This document shows positions 22,301 through 33,740 of a DNA stretch of 64,000 nt, one piece after another; the stretch's first letter is position 1, and each line of letters opens with the position of its first letter. The notes below the pieces were generated by a model. The model had not been told where the DNA came from. It saw only the letters and a program-made list of their open reading frames with translations, and made no database searches. The stretch comes from Elephas maximus indicus. Taxonomy: Eukaryota > Chordata > Mammalia > Proboscidea > Elephantidae. The stretch lies in NCBI RefSeq assembly GCF_024166365.1, contig NC_064831.1, positions 52,391,768 to 52,455,767 on the forward strand. Reading direction: 5' to 3'. The position numbers and the translations under genes were made by a program.

Positions 22301-23066
22301 GCCAGGAAGCTCCAGGCTGCAGCACGTGGCCAGCCATGAAATCCTTTTCTCACATGGGACAGAAAAGTGCGGAAGTGACTGGTGACCTTTATGACTCAGC
22401 CTGTGCTGTGACAGCTTGGAAAAATAACATTTCGTTCTTTAAAGAGAGAAATCCAAATACATCATACTAAGGTGCAGAGATGCTGGTCTATACTGGTGAA
22501 GCCCCTCAGTACACGTGGGAAAGGAGAAGTCCACTGTCAACTGGGGCAGAAGTGGCTGGGTTCGAGAGCCAGGTTTGCATCTGGGCCACCAGAAGAAGGC
22601 GGCCCAGGAGGCTTGCCACAGCAGCAGTCTCTCCATCTGTCAAGAGTTGCAGCAGCTGTTCTAAGCACTGGCCTCAGGCCAGCTTTTCTTGATTTAGGCA
22701 ATAAAATTACATGTTCCAAAGTCATCTGTTTTGGACTATAAATGACAAAGAGAGCTATTACAGAATGTCAGTTTGTCCCTCTGTTTGGGACAAGGTCTCC
22801 TGTGTTAATACCTGCTTGGCCCCTATTAATGATTCTTTTGGGGAACAGAATTACTGCATCACGGTCAGAACCACTTACTCACATTCTCTTACCATTGTCG
22901 TATGTTCTTTTCCTGCTGGAGCCAAACACTGTTCATGTTCCCATTGCACACGTTAATGTCACCAAAGGGCCGTGTTTTCTCTCTGCTGAGCCGAGACATG
23001 GTAAACATCAGGATAAAATCAAAGCCATTTCCAGTGATGGTGCAGTCCTGCCCTTAAAGGCTAAAC
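22301..23066. other. Unclassified intergenic sequence
   Basis: Several overlapping short ORFs run on both strands (22439-22741), none with a recognised domain. No clear repeat is visible. Confidence 0.35.
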
Positions 23067-23071
23067 CCACA

Positions 23072-23750
23072 TGTCATGGATTGAATTATGTCCCCCCAAA
23101 AACTGTGAGTATCAATTTGGCTGGGCCATGATTCCCAGTATTGTGTGCTTGTCCTCCATTTCATGATCATAATTTTCTGTTAAAGAGGATTAGGGTGGGG
23201 TTGTAACACCCTTACTAAGGTCACATTCCCGATACAATGTAAAGGGAGTTTCCCTGGGGTGTGGCCTGTACCACCTTTTAACTCTCAAGAGATAAAAGGA
23301 AAGGGAAGCAAGCAGAGAGTTGGGGACCTCATACCATCAAGAAAGCAGCACCGGGAGCAGAGCACATCTTTTGGACCTGGGGTCCCTGCGCCTGAGAAGT
23401 TTCTCAACCAGGGAAAGATTGATGACAAGGAATCTTCCTCCAGAGCCGACCCCTGGGGCTTACACCCTGAATTTGGACTTGTAACCTACTAGACAGTGAG
23501 AGAATAAATTTCTCTTTATTAAAGTTATCCACTTGTATTTCTGTTATAGCAGCACTAGATGACTTAAAAAAAAAAAAACAAAACATTGCAATCAGTCAAT
23601 TTTGACTCATAGCGACCCTATAGGACAGGGTAAAACTGCCCCATAGGCTTTCCAAGGAGCACCTGGTAGATTCGAACTGCCGACCTTTTGGTTAGCAGCC
23701 GTAGCTCTTCACCACTACACCACCAGGGTTTCCACTAGATGACTAAGACA
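23072..23750 (+). mobile_element. Solo LTR, MaLR-like afrotherian family, holding an AfroSINE (copy 3)
   Basis: Starts TGTCATGGATTGAATTATGT, carries GAATAAATTTCTCTTTATTA near its 3' end and finishes GATGACTAAGACA after the nested SINE. CCACA (23067-23071) and CCATA (23751-23755) are the decayed 5-bp duplicates. Confidence 0.82.
23567..23732 (-). mobile_element. AfroSINE nested in the LTR
   Basis: Reversed near-consensus copy. CACTAGATGACT(T/A)A occurs at about 23553-23566 and 23733-23746 as duplicated LTR sequence. Confidence 0.92.
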
Positions 23751-23759
23751 CCATATTTT

Positions 23760-24648
23760 CTAATTATTTAACAAAGGAATGATTGCCAAATTAACAAATA
23801 AATTTTAGCCCCAACTACTTAAAACGCCCTTCTAGTGCTTCCCATTCCCGTCCAGAGGCACGTTCCTTCTACTCAGAACTTAGGACGCAGCTCTTTACCT
23901 TCTTCTTTGCCCATATTGTCTCCTTCTTCAGGCAAATGCTATCACTTTATTCCTTCATGATGTAGACATCTTAGCCAGAGAACAAAGAACAGAAACCCCC
24001 TGAAACTAGCTCGGTAAAAGATGAGGCTATGTTGGAAAGAAGGAGGGGTATCTCGTCAAAGCAAAGGCAGGAGGCCGGCTCAGGTCTAAGAAGACAGGGC
24101 CTACCTGGTAGATCAGAGGGAATAGACAGACATTTTGGGCTTATTCTCCACAGAGGTGCTTTCTCAGCAATTTAAGGAAGCGTGTTGATAGGAGGGCCAT
24201 TCAGCCTACACTGGAAAGTCGGAGGAAGAAACGTGATACAGGAATCCAGGCGTCTGACAGTTGACGCGCCGATGGTCCCCCCTGAGAAGGTGGTAGAATG
24301 GTGGGACACAAGCACGCATATACCCTCCACCAATCATGGGGGTCCTGGCGCAGCGCAGCACAGCCCAGCCCCGAGCTCACCACCAGAGACTGAGGGTCGG
24401 GCTCACTCAGTGCTTGTGCTCCCCGGGGTTAGGCTGCAACAGTCTGCTGGGTTCCGGGAACCCCCGAACCGCCTAGAGTTCAGGCAGCATCTCACTTCGC
24501 TTTCTAAATTACTTCTTTAGAGTCTGCCCAGTCTGAATCCCTTTGGGGGTTATTTCATGACCGCCTGTACAAGTAGTCTCCACTCTATAAAATATGTTGC
24601 CCCCCAAATGGAAGATCTAAAGCTTGTGTTCTACCGTGAAGGAAGCTG
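23760..24648. other. Intergenic sequence, GC-richer in 24180-24500
   Basis: Bases 23830-23955 (GCTCTTTACCTTCTTCTTTGC and neighbours) may be an old L2 3' region. The ORF at 24182-24520 shows no domain. Confidence 0.35.
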
Positions 24649-25085
24649 TAATGGGTTGAATAGTGTCCCCTCGAAATTCATGTCCACCCAGGATCTCAAA
24701 ATGTGACCTTATTTAGAAATAGGGTCTTTGCAGATATGATTAGTTAAGGATCTCAGGATGAAATTACCCTAGATTTTGGGTGGACCCTAAATCCAATGAC
24801 TGGTGTTCTTCTGAGAAAAGAAAACACGCAGATACACACATAGACACATAGGCCATGATGGAGACGGAGGTTGGAGTGATGCTGCCAGAAGCCAAGGAAA
24901 GCCTGGGGCCACCAGCAGCTGGAAAAGGCCAGGAAGAATTCTCCCCCAGAGGCTTCACAGCTGGCACCTTGATTCACCTAGATTTCAGACTTCTGACCTC
25001 TAGAACTGTGCGAGAACACACTTTTGTTGTTTTAAGGCCCCCGAGTTTGTGGTAATTTGTTACGGCAGCTGTGGGAAATGAATGC
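24649..25085 (+). mobile_element. MLT1-type (ERVL-MaLR) solo LTR
   Basis: GTAATGGGTTGAATAGTGTC, TGACCTTATTTAGAAATAGG, GTCTTTGCAGATATGATTAG and TTTGTGGTAATTTGTTACGG occur in MLT1 order. Confidence 0.88.
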
Positions 25086-25798
25086 AGAAGCTTTCCACCC
25101 TTAACACAGTGGTGGGTTCCCTTGTACTGGGAGAGGTGACCCGAAGCATACATTTGGGGTTAAGTTTCTGTTTCTTCATCATTTCAAACAAGTGTTCATT
25201 CATTATGAAAATGGCTGCATATTTTTCTAAGGCAGTCCTAAAAATATAAACTGTGAATATTTGTGAATGGAAGAGGGCAGGGAAGATGGCTGGCTACCTA
25301 CTGGGTGAGGAAAATGAGGACAGTCTGCGAAGGAAGGGGACACGAGCGAGGCAAGAAATCTGGCTTACATGGTAGCTGCCTTTAGGATAATATTATTTTC
25401 TTAAGACTCTTTGGCAAAGGAATAGGAAAGACAGCCAAATCCCATTTGAACTAACTCCCCTGGAGCCTCTGGCGGTTTTCTTGAAAAGTGGGTAGTTGTT
25501 GGGTATAACTACCATGTTGCTGGAGATAGCAACACTGTTCCTTGGACAATCACATATTCTCCTGAAATAAAGACCTGGAAGGCCATCTCTGGTAGCCATG
25601 ACCCGCGCAGAGCTGCTGACTCTGCCCCACTCACCTCATTAGGTTTTCTTACAGGAGTATTGGCCCCTGCCCCTGCCCACACCCCTATTTGGAAAGGAGG
25701 CACTGCATCTGACTTCTGCCAGCCTATAGCAGTTGAGAAAACAAATGAAAAAGGAGAGAGGAGAACATAGGAGCAAGAGAAGGGGAAGGACTCACACT
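25086..25798. other. Unclassified intergenic sequence
   Basis: No gene or recognised repeat. Confidence 0.35.
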
Positions 25799-26010
25799 AA
25801 CCTCCTTTAAGGACTGACTCTGTGCCAGAAACATGCTTCCCATGAGACACTGAGAATCCACTTAACCCTCCAGACAACATGGTATTGTCCTCTTTAGACT
25901 AGGCAGGAAACAGACGCAGGGAGTTAAATGACTGGCCCAAGGTACATGGCTGGTGTTTCAAACTGGGAGTCACTTTGACTTCAAAACCATATACACTGCT
26001 TACTGCCCTC
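25799..26010 (-). repeat. MIR SINE, minus orientation
   Basis: GACTCTGTGCCAGAAACATG, CTTAACCCTCCAGACAACAT and GACTGGCCCAAGGTACATGG follow reversed MIR order. Confidence 0.75.
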
Positions 26011-26639
26011 ACTGCTGGATTATCTCCTGTCACTTGTCTGGCAAGCAGTCATTAACTTTCAACTTCCTCGTCCAGACTTGGTATTTTTACTATCTCCCTG
26101 GAGTGCAGATCCAGCTTCTTCTCCAGGCTTCAGCTTGGCCCATGCCTGTGCTTCTCGAATCCCTACTGCCATGGAACCCAATCCCATCGTGGTTGCCTGG
26201 TCAGCTCCCTGTTCTGGGAGGAGGGATACTGCTTAGCTAGGAATTCTCAGGCAAGTCCTCACTGCCCTGACACCCACTGCTGCCTTTTCAGGTCAGGGAG
26301 CAAAAGGTCCGAGCCCAGACAGACAAACAAAAACAAGGACCAGAGGAGTCAAGGAGGCTCAAAGGCCCTACAGATGGCCAAAGATGACAACTATAGGGAC
26401 ATAAAATACACAGCAAGCAAAACCATCAGCCCTCCAGAAATTTGTGGAAACTGAGGAGCAAGCCCATAAAACTGGAATTCAGCCCTGGCAGTGAGGAGAG
26501 GCTCTCCCAGCCTTGCTGTACTGTCCTCTTCCCTACTGGCTGGAACCAGCTCAGCCTGCTGTCAGACCAGGAAAGGATCAATGTCTCAGGAGAGGACCAC
26601 ACGTCTACAGAGCCTCTAGTCCTGACTTTGCCACTCAGA
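26011..26639. other. Unclassified intergenic sequence
   Basis: No gene or recognised repeat. Confidence 0.35.
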
Positions 26640-26892
26640 TTTATGAAGATACCTTTCATTTTCCACAGGCTTTCTCATTTTGAGACTAAACATACCGAGG
26701 ACCTTCAATAATTCCTCATATGATGATTTCAGGCCCCCAGGTCATCCTTGTGTCTGTCTCTGGAAAAATGTTGGATGTATTCAAGTCCCTTTTAAAGTGC
26801 AGTATCCAAAACTGAACCCAGTGCTCCAGATGTTGTCTGTCCTACAATATTTAGAGGAAATATTTTGGATACAGACCCCACACTCCTTTAAA

Positions 26893-26910
26893 ATATATAT
26901 ATATATATAT
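26893..26910. repeat. (AT)n microsatellite
   Basis: Nine AT units. Confidence 0.9.
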
Positions 26911-27377
26911 CATTATTTTCTGGTCCTTGGATACTAATACTTTCAATAAGGTTCTGAGGCTTTTTAGCAGCTGGAACACGGTCCTGGCTCCCACAAAGCT
27001 AGCCAGCAGTTAAACCTGGAGTCACTATCACGTGGGCAGCTCTCAGGCCCCCGTCTCCCATCCGCTGCCAGGGCAGGTAATGTTTAAAGCTTAAATGCAA
27101 GACCCTACATTTATATCCACCATACTCTATCTTGTTGAAATAGGGCCACTGTTCCACCCTGATGAAATTTTTGGGGGCCCTAATTGTGGATTACGACCCC
27201 CAAATAATTTTATTTTGTAGATTATCTTCTTGGGAGCAGTAGAATTTGAATTAAATTCACCATCATTCAGCTTTGCATAAATCTCAAATCTGGTAAGACC
27301 AACAGCCTGCATATCCCAGCTATTGATAATAAACACTGACCATGACCGTTTAAGATCAAAGGTTAACAGAATGCATC

Positions 27378-28008
27378 TGTTGTTGTTATTGTTGATTCTG
27401 ACTCACAGAGACCCACAGGACAGAGTAGAAGAACTGCCCTATAGGGTTTCCAAGGCTGTAATCTGACCCAAGCCATGGTATTTTCAATCACATCATATGC
27501 GTGTGAAAGCTGGACAGTGAATAAGGAAGACCAAATAAGAATTGACACCTTTGAATTGTGGTGTTGGCAAAGAATATTGAATATACCATGGACTGCCAAA
27601 AGAATGAACAAATCCGACTTAGAAGAAGTACAACCAGAATGCTCCTTAGAAGAAGGATGGCAAGACTGTGTCTTATATACTTGGACATGTTGTCAGGAGG
27701 GATCAGTCCCTGGAGAAGGACATCATGCCTGGCAAAGTACAGGGTCAGCGGAAAAAAGGAAGACCTTCAATGAGGTGGATTGCCACAGTGGCTGCAACAA
27801 TTGTAATCCTTACAATGATTGTAAGGATGGCACAGGACCAGGCAGTGTTTTGTTCTGTTCTGTGTACTCGATGGCACCTAACAACAATAACAACAATCTT
27901 TATGGAGCAGACTGCCACATCTTTCTCCTGTGGAGCAGCTGGCGAGTTTGAACCGCTGATCTTTCTGTTCGCAGCCGAGCGCTTAACCACTGCGCCACCA
28001 GGGCTCCT
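27378..28008 (-). mobile_element. AfroSINE (long subtype) split by an RTE
   Basis: The reversed tail part is at 27378-27464 (TGTTGTTGTTATTGTTGATT to AAGGCTGTAATC) and the reversed head at 27895-28008 (GACTGCCACATCTTTCTCC to CACCAGGGCTCCT). Confidence 0.87.
27465..27894 (+). mobile_element. RTE-type LINE 3' part nested in an AfroSINE
   Basis: Encodes CESWTVNKEDQIRIDTFELW and, in another frame, DQSLEKDIMPGKVQGQRKKG, so the ORF is frameshifted. It ends CTAACAACAATAACAAC. AATCT at 27460-27464 and 27895-27899 may be the target duplication. Confidence 0.87.
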
Positions 28009-28649
28009 CTCATACATTCTTCTATCAATAATGTTTTAGTTCCATCTTTCATCATCTTACAGATTAGTCTAACATAATTCAATCAGTATTTCTCCTGTTT
28101 GTCCCCAGATCGTCATGAAAGGGTCTGTTGAACACCTTCCTGCAATCCAGATACACTACGCCTATTGCAGACCTCTGATCTGACCTGCCAACTATCCTCT
28201 TTCAAAGGGAAGTGAAGTTAGCTGGGCGTGGTTTACAGTGGACAGCTGGTAGTTGAGAAAACTCTCATTTAACAACCAGTTGTAACGTTTCTAGATTCCA
28301 CCTCCTTTCCTGTTTCTACAACAAGGATGGCATTATCCTCTCTCCAATCTTCTAGTACTTTCTTACTCTCCACAGTTCCTCAGAGATCGCTGACAGGCAC
28401 ACAGGCTCGTTGACAGGCCGTTAGCCTGAAGCAGAATATGCACTTACTCAAACAGCTAGGTGCTTTTCTCTCATTCCATTCCCCTGTTTGGGGCTTCAAT
28501 TTCCTGGTCCTCATGTTTTTCATTCTGCAAATCATTAACCTTGATAGAATGGCAGAGCTCAAAAAACAGTTGTATTTCTCTTCGTCACCTGTAAACTTTG
28601 TATGTACTGTAGACAATAGGCTCGTGCCTTCGTAATCCTTCCTGCTCTG

Positions 28650-28730
28650 AGCCAAAGAAACCAGTCCTTATCGTAGTTCCCATGATGGTCTTCAAGTCCA
28701 TGTTGATCCTGGACATTAGTAACTATTCTT
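28650..28730. other. Short unclassified spacer
   Basis: Nothing recognised. Confidence 0.3.
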
Positions 28731-28875
28731 ATAACTTCATTCATCATTCTTTCATTCAATGGACTTTCATTAGGGACTCTACAGTGAGCCAGACCCTGCA
28801 CTTGAGAGACAGAGCTGGACACATTAGAGCCTTGTTCTCAAAGAACAAACACCTCAGGCTCAGGGAGGTGAATTC
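28731..28875 (-). repeat. L2 LINE 3'-end fragment, minus orientation
   Basis: TTCATTCATCATTCTTTCAT, GTGAGCCAGACCCTGCACTT and GCCTTGTTCTCAAAGAAC follow the reversed L2 3' end. Confidence 0.6.
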
Positions 28876-29630
28876 TTACAGATCTTTAAAGTAATTGCAT
28901 CCTAGTTATGCATTCTTATTTGGCCAAATTTTGGGATTTGCAGACTTGCTTCTGTACACCTCAGCAACCAGAGAATCGTGAGTCATTTCTTTGGATATAA
29001 TCAGAAAAAAATGATTGCTGGGAAAGGAAGCAAAGATGGTAGCCCATATGGCAAAGCAGAAGTAAAGGTATTTACAATGCTCCTGAGGCAAGATAAAGAA
29101 TGACAAGGAAAAGTAAACCCGGCTTTATAGTTGCATTGCCTCATTCACGAGAAGGATGAGAGCTGAGGCGTGTATTTAAGTGGGCTTTGGGGACCAAGAG
29201 GGAGCAGAAGACAAGAGTCACTGGCTTCATGGCACAAGCAGACAAGAAAAACAAATACCTCATGGCATGTGTATAATCAGCAAGAAAGTAAAAGCACATA
29301 CAAGCCTATCACCGCAGTCACAGTGGAGGCACATCCTGAAGCATGTCTTAGGAATTAGGACTTCTTTAATATGTACAAAGATACTACTGACGGTTTGGTA
29401 AAGCCACAGTGCTTATTTTATTTTAGTTAAGTGTAAAAACAAAATAAGGGTATTTTGTAGCACTGTGACCTCAGTGTCTCCAATTTGGTTTCTCATAAGG
29501 CCTTAGGTTATTATCTCCTATCCCAGGGGTTTTCAGGAACCTTGGTCTTGGAATAGACAGCAATGGGTTTGTTTGTTGGTTGGTTGGTTTCAGTCCTTGG
29601 GCATGAGGAGGAGTCACTGAAGTGCTGAAA
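28876..29630. other. Unclassified intergenic sequence
   Basis: Contains a short (GGTT)n tract near 29570-29590. No gene is visible. Confidence 0.35.
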
Positions 29631-29990
29631 TGCAGAGTTTCGGGGGCATGGTGGATGGAGGGATTAACCAGCACCAAGTGAATAAAGAAGCTTCTCAGGT
29701 GCAGGAGAATTCGAGTTAGACCTTCAAGAATGAGAGGGAGATGATGGGAAAAGGGAGAGGGCAATCTGGGCAGAGGTTACAGCCTGTACAAAGGCACACA
29801 GGTAACAGTCATGACACATAAAGGGAAAGACAAAACATGACCAAGAAAAGGAGCTGAAGGAGGGAGGCCAGCAGGGGACCTGGGGCTAGTCTCTGAAAGG
29901 CCTTGTGTGCCAAAGCAGGAAGCGTGGAATTTCTCCTGGAAGGTTAGAGAATAAGATGTGTGAGCAGGACAGTGTGTCACCAGCAGGTTT
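29631..29990 (-). repeat. L2 LINE fragment, minus orientation
   Basis: Matches the reversed L2 ORF/3' region: GTACAAAGGCACACAGGTAA, GAAAGGCCTTGTGTGCCAAA and GAGCAGGACAGTGTGTCACC. Confidence 0.55.
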
Positions 29991-30224
29991 GTGCTCTCAG
30001 AAGACAAGATAGGGCTTGACATGGAACACGGGCTTTCTGGGAAATGACTTGGGGAACCTCTTACTCTTCTTTGCTTTGATACGCTTCTTTTGTATAATAT
30101 ATTTAGAACCTTTCCAGTAAGTTGTACACCTGTAAAAAGTTAAACTGGCAAAAATTTAGTGATAGTTATATTTACAACCACAACAACAAAAAGAGTAGCT
30201 GCTTAAGATGCTTAAGGACAACCA

Positions 30225-31024
30225 AACACCTCGTGGGATTTGGTTTCTTGGTTTGGAGGTTTGGGGTCATGGTTTTATGGGACATCCCAGGTAATTGGCC
30301 TAATATCATGTTTAGTGCTTCTGTTCTACCTCCTAGTTCATTGCATAGTGCCTGAGGTCTTAAAACTTGAAAGCAGCCATCCAAGGCACAACGATTGGTC
30401 CCTACTTGCCTGTAGCAACAGAGGAAGAAGGAGAGTCAGGAACAGGAGGAGGAAATGGAATGCGTGCCTAGTTGCCTCGTGAACAACTGCCACTTTTGCC
30501 ATGAGACCAGAAGAACTGGATGGTGCCCAGTTACCCCAATGACCTTTTTGATCAAAGTTTCTATAGAAGAATCCTGATCAAAAGGGAGAAAATATAGAAC
30601 AGAATTTCAAATTCTCATGGAATCCAGACTTTCTGGTGCCAGAGGGGCTGGATGACCCCCTGAAACTATTACCCTGAGATAATCATTAAACCTGAAACCT
30701 TAAGCCAAAAATATTCCCTGAAGTCTTCTCAAAACCAGTCATTTAGCTTAACTAGTAAAGAATGTCAGCCTTGAGGATTGTGCTTTTTAAAGAACTGTCT
30801 ATATGGGATCAAGGTGACAAAATCAACTCGAAAGATTAGATAGGAAACTTAGGGGGCAGTAAGTTTATGTTAATAGGGGACCAACAATTTGGAAAAGGAG
30901 GGCGAGAATGATTTCACAACTTGAAGAAAGTAATCAGTGTCACTGAACTGTACATGTAGAAATTGTTGAATTGGTGTGTACTCTGCTGGGTATATTCTCA
31001 ACAACAAAAAATATAAATTATTTA
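30225..31024 (+). mobile_element. L1 3' UTR, afrotherian L1
   Basis: GAAAGCAGCCATCCAAGGCA, GAGACCAGAAGAACTGGATG, GGTGCCCAGTTACCCCAATG and CCTGATCAAAAGGGAGAA occur in the order of the elephant-type L1 3' UTR. It ends in an A-rich stretch at 31021-31030. Confidence 0.8.
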
Positions 31025-31026
31025 AA

Positions 31027-31236
31027 AAAAATTAACCAGTTGCTGTCGAGTTGGCTCTGACTCATGGCAACCCCATATGTGTTGGAGTAGAACTGTGCTC
31101 CATAGGATTTTCAATGGCTAATTTTTTGGAAATAGATTACCAGGCCTTTCTTCCAAGGCACCTCTGGGTGAACTCAAACCTCCAAACTTTCAGTTGGCAG
31201 CTGAGTACCTTAACCATTTGTAGCACCACGGACTCT
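31027..31236 (-). mobile_element. AfroSINE, divergent subtype
   Basis: AACCAGTTGCTGTCGAGTTG, TTTTTTGGAAATAGATTACC and GGCACCTCTGGGTGAACTC on the plus strand. It abuts the L1 tail. Confidence 0.85.
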
Positions 31237-31389
31237 TGATGATCTATCAGACTAGGTCATGAAGACATGATTCTATTCCATTCTACACCTAAGAAGCTGT
31301 GAAATACTCTGTGACTGTAGCTTCTCCATGCATTAAATCAAGGTGTGCTATCTCCCCTAGCTACCTCATAGCCTTGGAGAGTTACCATA

Positions 31390-32275
31390 TTTTAGGCTTC
31401 TTACTCTGTGCAGGCAGTGTGCACATGCAATATCTCATTTAATCTTCCCAACGAACTTGGAGAGATGTACTATTGATAACCCTACTGTTGTTGTGGTATT
31501 GTTAGGTGCTGTTGAGTCGGTTCCAACTCATAGCAACCCTACGTACAACAGAACAAAACACCACCCAGTCCTGCCCCAACCTCACAATCATTGTTATGCT
31601 TGAGCCCTTGTTGTAGCCACTGCGTCAATCCATCTCATTGAGGGTCTTCCTCTTTTTCACTGGCCCTCTACTTTACCAAGCATGATGTCCTTCTCCAGGA
31701 ACTGATCCCTCCTGACAACATGTCTAAAGTATATGAGACATAGTCTCACCATCTTTGCTTCTAAGGAGCATTCTGATTGTTCTTCCAAGACAGATTTGTT
31801 CATTCTTCTGTCAGTCCATGGTATATTCAATACTCTTCGTTCGCCAACATCATAATTCAAATGCATCAATTCCGTCTTCCTTATTCATCGTTCAGCTTTC
31901 ACATGCATATGAGGCGATTGAAAACACCATGGCTTGGGTCAGGCGCACCTTAGTCTCCAAGGTGACGGCTTCGCTTTTCAACATTTTAAAGAGGTTTTTT
32001 GCAGCAGATTTGCCTAATGCCATGTGTTTTTGGATTCCTGACTGCTGCTTCCATGGGAGTTGATTGTAGACCCAAGTAAAATGAAACCCTTGACAACTTC
32101 AATCTTTTCTCCATTTACCATGATGTTGCATATGGTCCATACTGTATAGATGAGGAAACTGAAGTTCAGACGGGGGATGTACCTTCCCTTTGGTCTTACA
32201 GTGTTTAAGTGGTATAGCCAGGAGATTCCTTTGCTGAAATTCCCAGTAATTCCAGAGTTGATCCTGGCTCCACAT
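31390..32275 (-). repeat. MIR SINE, minus orientation, split by an RTE
   Basis: The first half is at 31395-31487 (AATATCTCATTTAATCTTCC, GATGTACTATTGATAACC). The second half is at about 32141-32275 (AGATGAGGAAACTGAAGTTC). The RTE at 31488-32140 separates them. Confidence 0.8.
31488..32140 (-). mobile_element. RTE-type LINE, 5'-truncated, nested in MIR
   Basis: Starts TTGTTAGGTGCTGTTGAGTC, reads RRMNKSVLEEQSECSLEAKM on the minus strand and extends upstream to TTTACCATGATGTTGCATAT. It is among the two longest RTE copies here. The ORF is broken. Confidence 0.88.
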
Positions 32276-32423
32276 CCCCACTGGAGTCTAGGTATTACAG
32301 TGGTTGTAGAAGTAGCATGGGAACAATCATCCTTCCTGATAAGCATTTCACCTTCTGCACAAGGTGCTTCCCTTCCCTTCCCATCGAGCTGGTGCTGTCA
32401 CGCTGTGTTTGGAGTATGAGGTT

Positions 32424-32944
32424 TGTCTTAGTCATCTAGTGCTGTTGTAACAGAAATACCACAACTGGATTGCTTTAACAAACAGAAATTTATTGTTTCA
32501 CAGTCTAGGAGGCTAGAAGTCTGTATTCAGGGCACGAGCTCCAGGGAAAGGCTTTCTGTCCCTCTTGGCTCTGGGAAAAGGTCCTGGTCATCAATCTTCC
32601 CCTGGTCTAGGAGCTTCTCAGCACAGGGATGCTGGTCCAAAGCATGACTTCTGCTCCCAGCACTGCTTTCTTGGTGGTATGTACTTCTCTTGTCTCTCCG
32701 CTCCCTTCTCTCTTTTGTATCTCAAAGAGATTGATTCAAGATTCTGCCTAATCCTGTAGATTGAGTCCTGCCTCATTAACATAACTGCCTCTAATCCTAC
32801 CTCATTAACATCATAGAGGTAGGATTTACAACACAAAGGAAAATCACATCAGAGCACAAAATGGTGGGTAATCACACAATACTGGAATCACGGCCTAGCC
32901 AAACCGACACACATTTTTTGGGGGACACAATTCAATCCATAACA
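32424..32944 (-). mobile_element. Solo LTR, MaLR-like afrotherian family (copy 4)
   Basis: Plus strand from TGTCTTAGTCATCTAGTGCT to AATTCAATCCATAACA. AGGTT at 32419-32423 and 32944-32948 is a 5-bp duplication, sharing one base with the LTR end. This is close to a full-length consensus. Confidence 0.85.
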
Positions 32945-32948
32945 GGTT

Positions 32949-33413
32949 ACTGATTTGAATTGCAGCCTCTCTCCGCTCTCTCAGAATGCAAGAGTTTGAG
33001 GAACACAGTTCACTCTCACCTTCAGTAATACTGCAATACCCCACTTGGCTTCCTTCCACGTAGTCATTAGGCCAGTGATTCAGAAATGTGATGTTCTTAC
33101 AGCAATTCATGCTTGTGCTATCGTGTGCAGGTGTTGGCTCTTACTTTCTGTTAGTGCTTTGCTCATATTTTTACCTGCTCTGGGATTAAATGACTGAGTC
33201 TATAGCAAAAGTGAAATTAGAAGCCTCCGGAAACTTGGTGGCAGAACTGGTCAAATGGTTTTAACTTTATGGTGTTTTTCTTTGATGGGAGATAAGGTAA
33301 CATAATAATATAATTAAGAGGTGGCTGCGTGTGGTGGAAATAATTTAAAACCTGAAGTTGGACGACCAGATTTTTTCCTCCTTTCTGCAGGATTTGGAGT
33401 TGTTCTTTTTAAT
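32949..33413. other. Unclassified intergenic sequence
   Basis: No gene or recognised repeat. Confidence 0.35.
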
Positions 33414-33622
33414 TAACAACCCAAACTGGTTGCTGTTAAGGCAACTTTGACTTGTGGCGACTCGCTGTGTGTCAGAATAGAACTGTGTGTCATAGGGTTC
33501 TCAACATGATTTTTCAGATGTAGATTGCCAGGCCTCGTCTGAGGCACCCCTGAGTGGACTTGAACCAGTAACGTTTTGGTTAGCAGCCAAGCACATGAAC
33601 CATTTGTACCACCCAGGTACAC
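33414..33622 (-). mobile_element. AfroSINE, divergent subtype
   Basis: AACTGGTTGCTGTTAAGGCA, GGCACCCCTGAGTGGACTTG and TTTGTACCACCCAGG. Confidence 0.85.
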
Positions 33623-33634
33623 CTAATGCATACT

Positions 33635-33740
33635 TACATCTCTCCTAGGACATAGTCCCCTTCACTGGTGCCCCTCTGGCACCTATATTGTGCCTAAAAC
33701 AGAGCAAATGCTCTGTAAATAGTGTCCAGTGAATGAAGGA
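33635..33740 (+). repeat. L2 LINE 3'-end fragment
   Basis: GGCACCTATATTGTGCCTAA and GCAAATGCTCTGTAAATAGT followed by GTGAATGAAGGA match the L2 3' end. Confidence 0.5.

Larger units (their letters stand above)
26640..28640 (-). mobile_element. Ancient CR1/L3-type LINE fragments, interrupted by younger elements
   Basis: Decayed but ordered matches to the reversed CR1-clade ORF2 are visible: CCAAAACTGAACCCAGTGCT (about 26808), AAATGCAAGACCCTACATTT (about 27093), then after the insertion CCTGCAATCCAGATACACTA (about 28140) and AAAGGGAAGTGAAGTTAGC (about 28204). The AfroSINE/RTE composite at 27378-28008 splits it. A (TA)n run lies at 26893-26910. Coding capacity is lost; limits are approximate. 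Confidence 0.65.
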
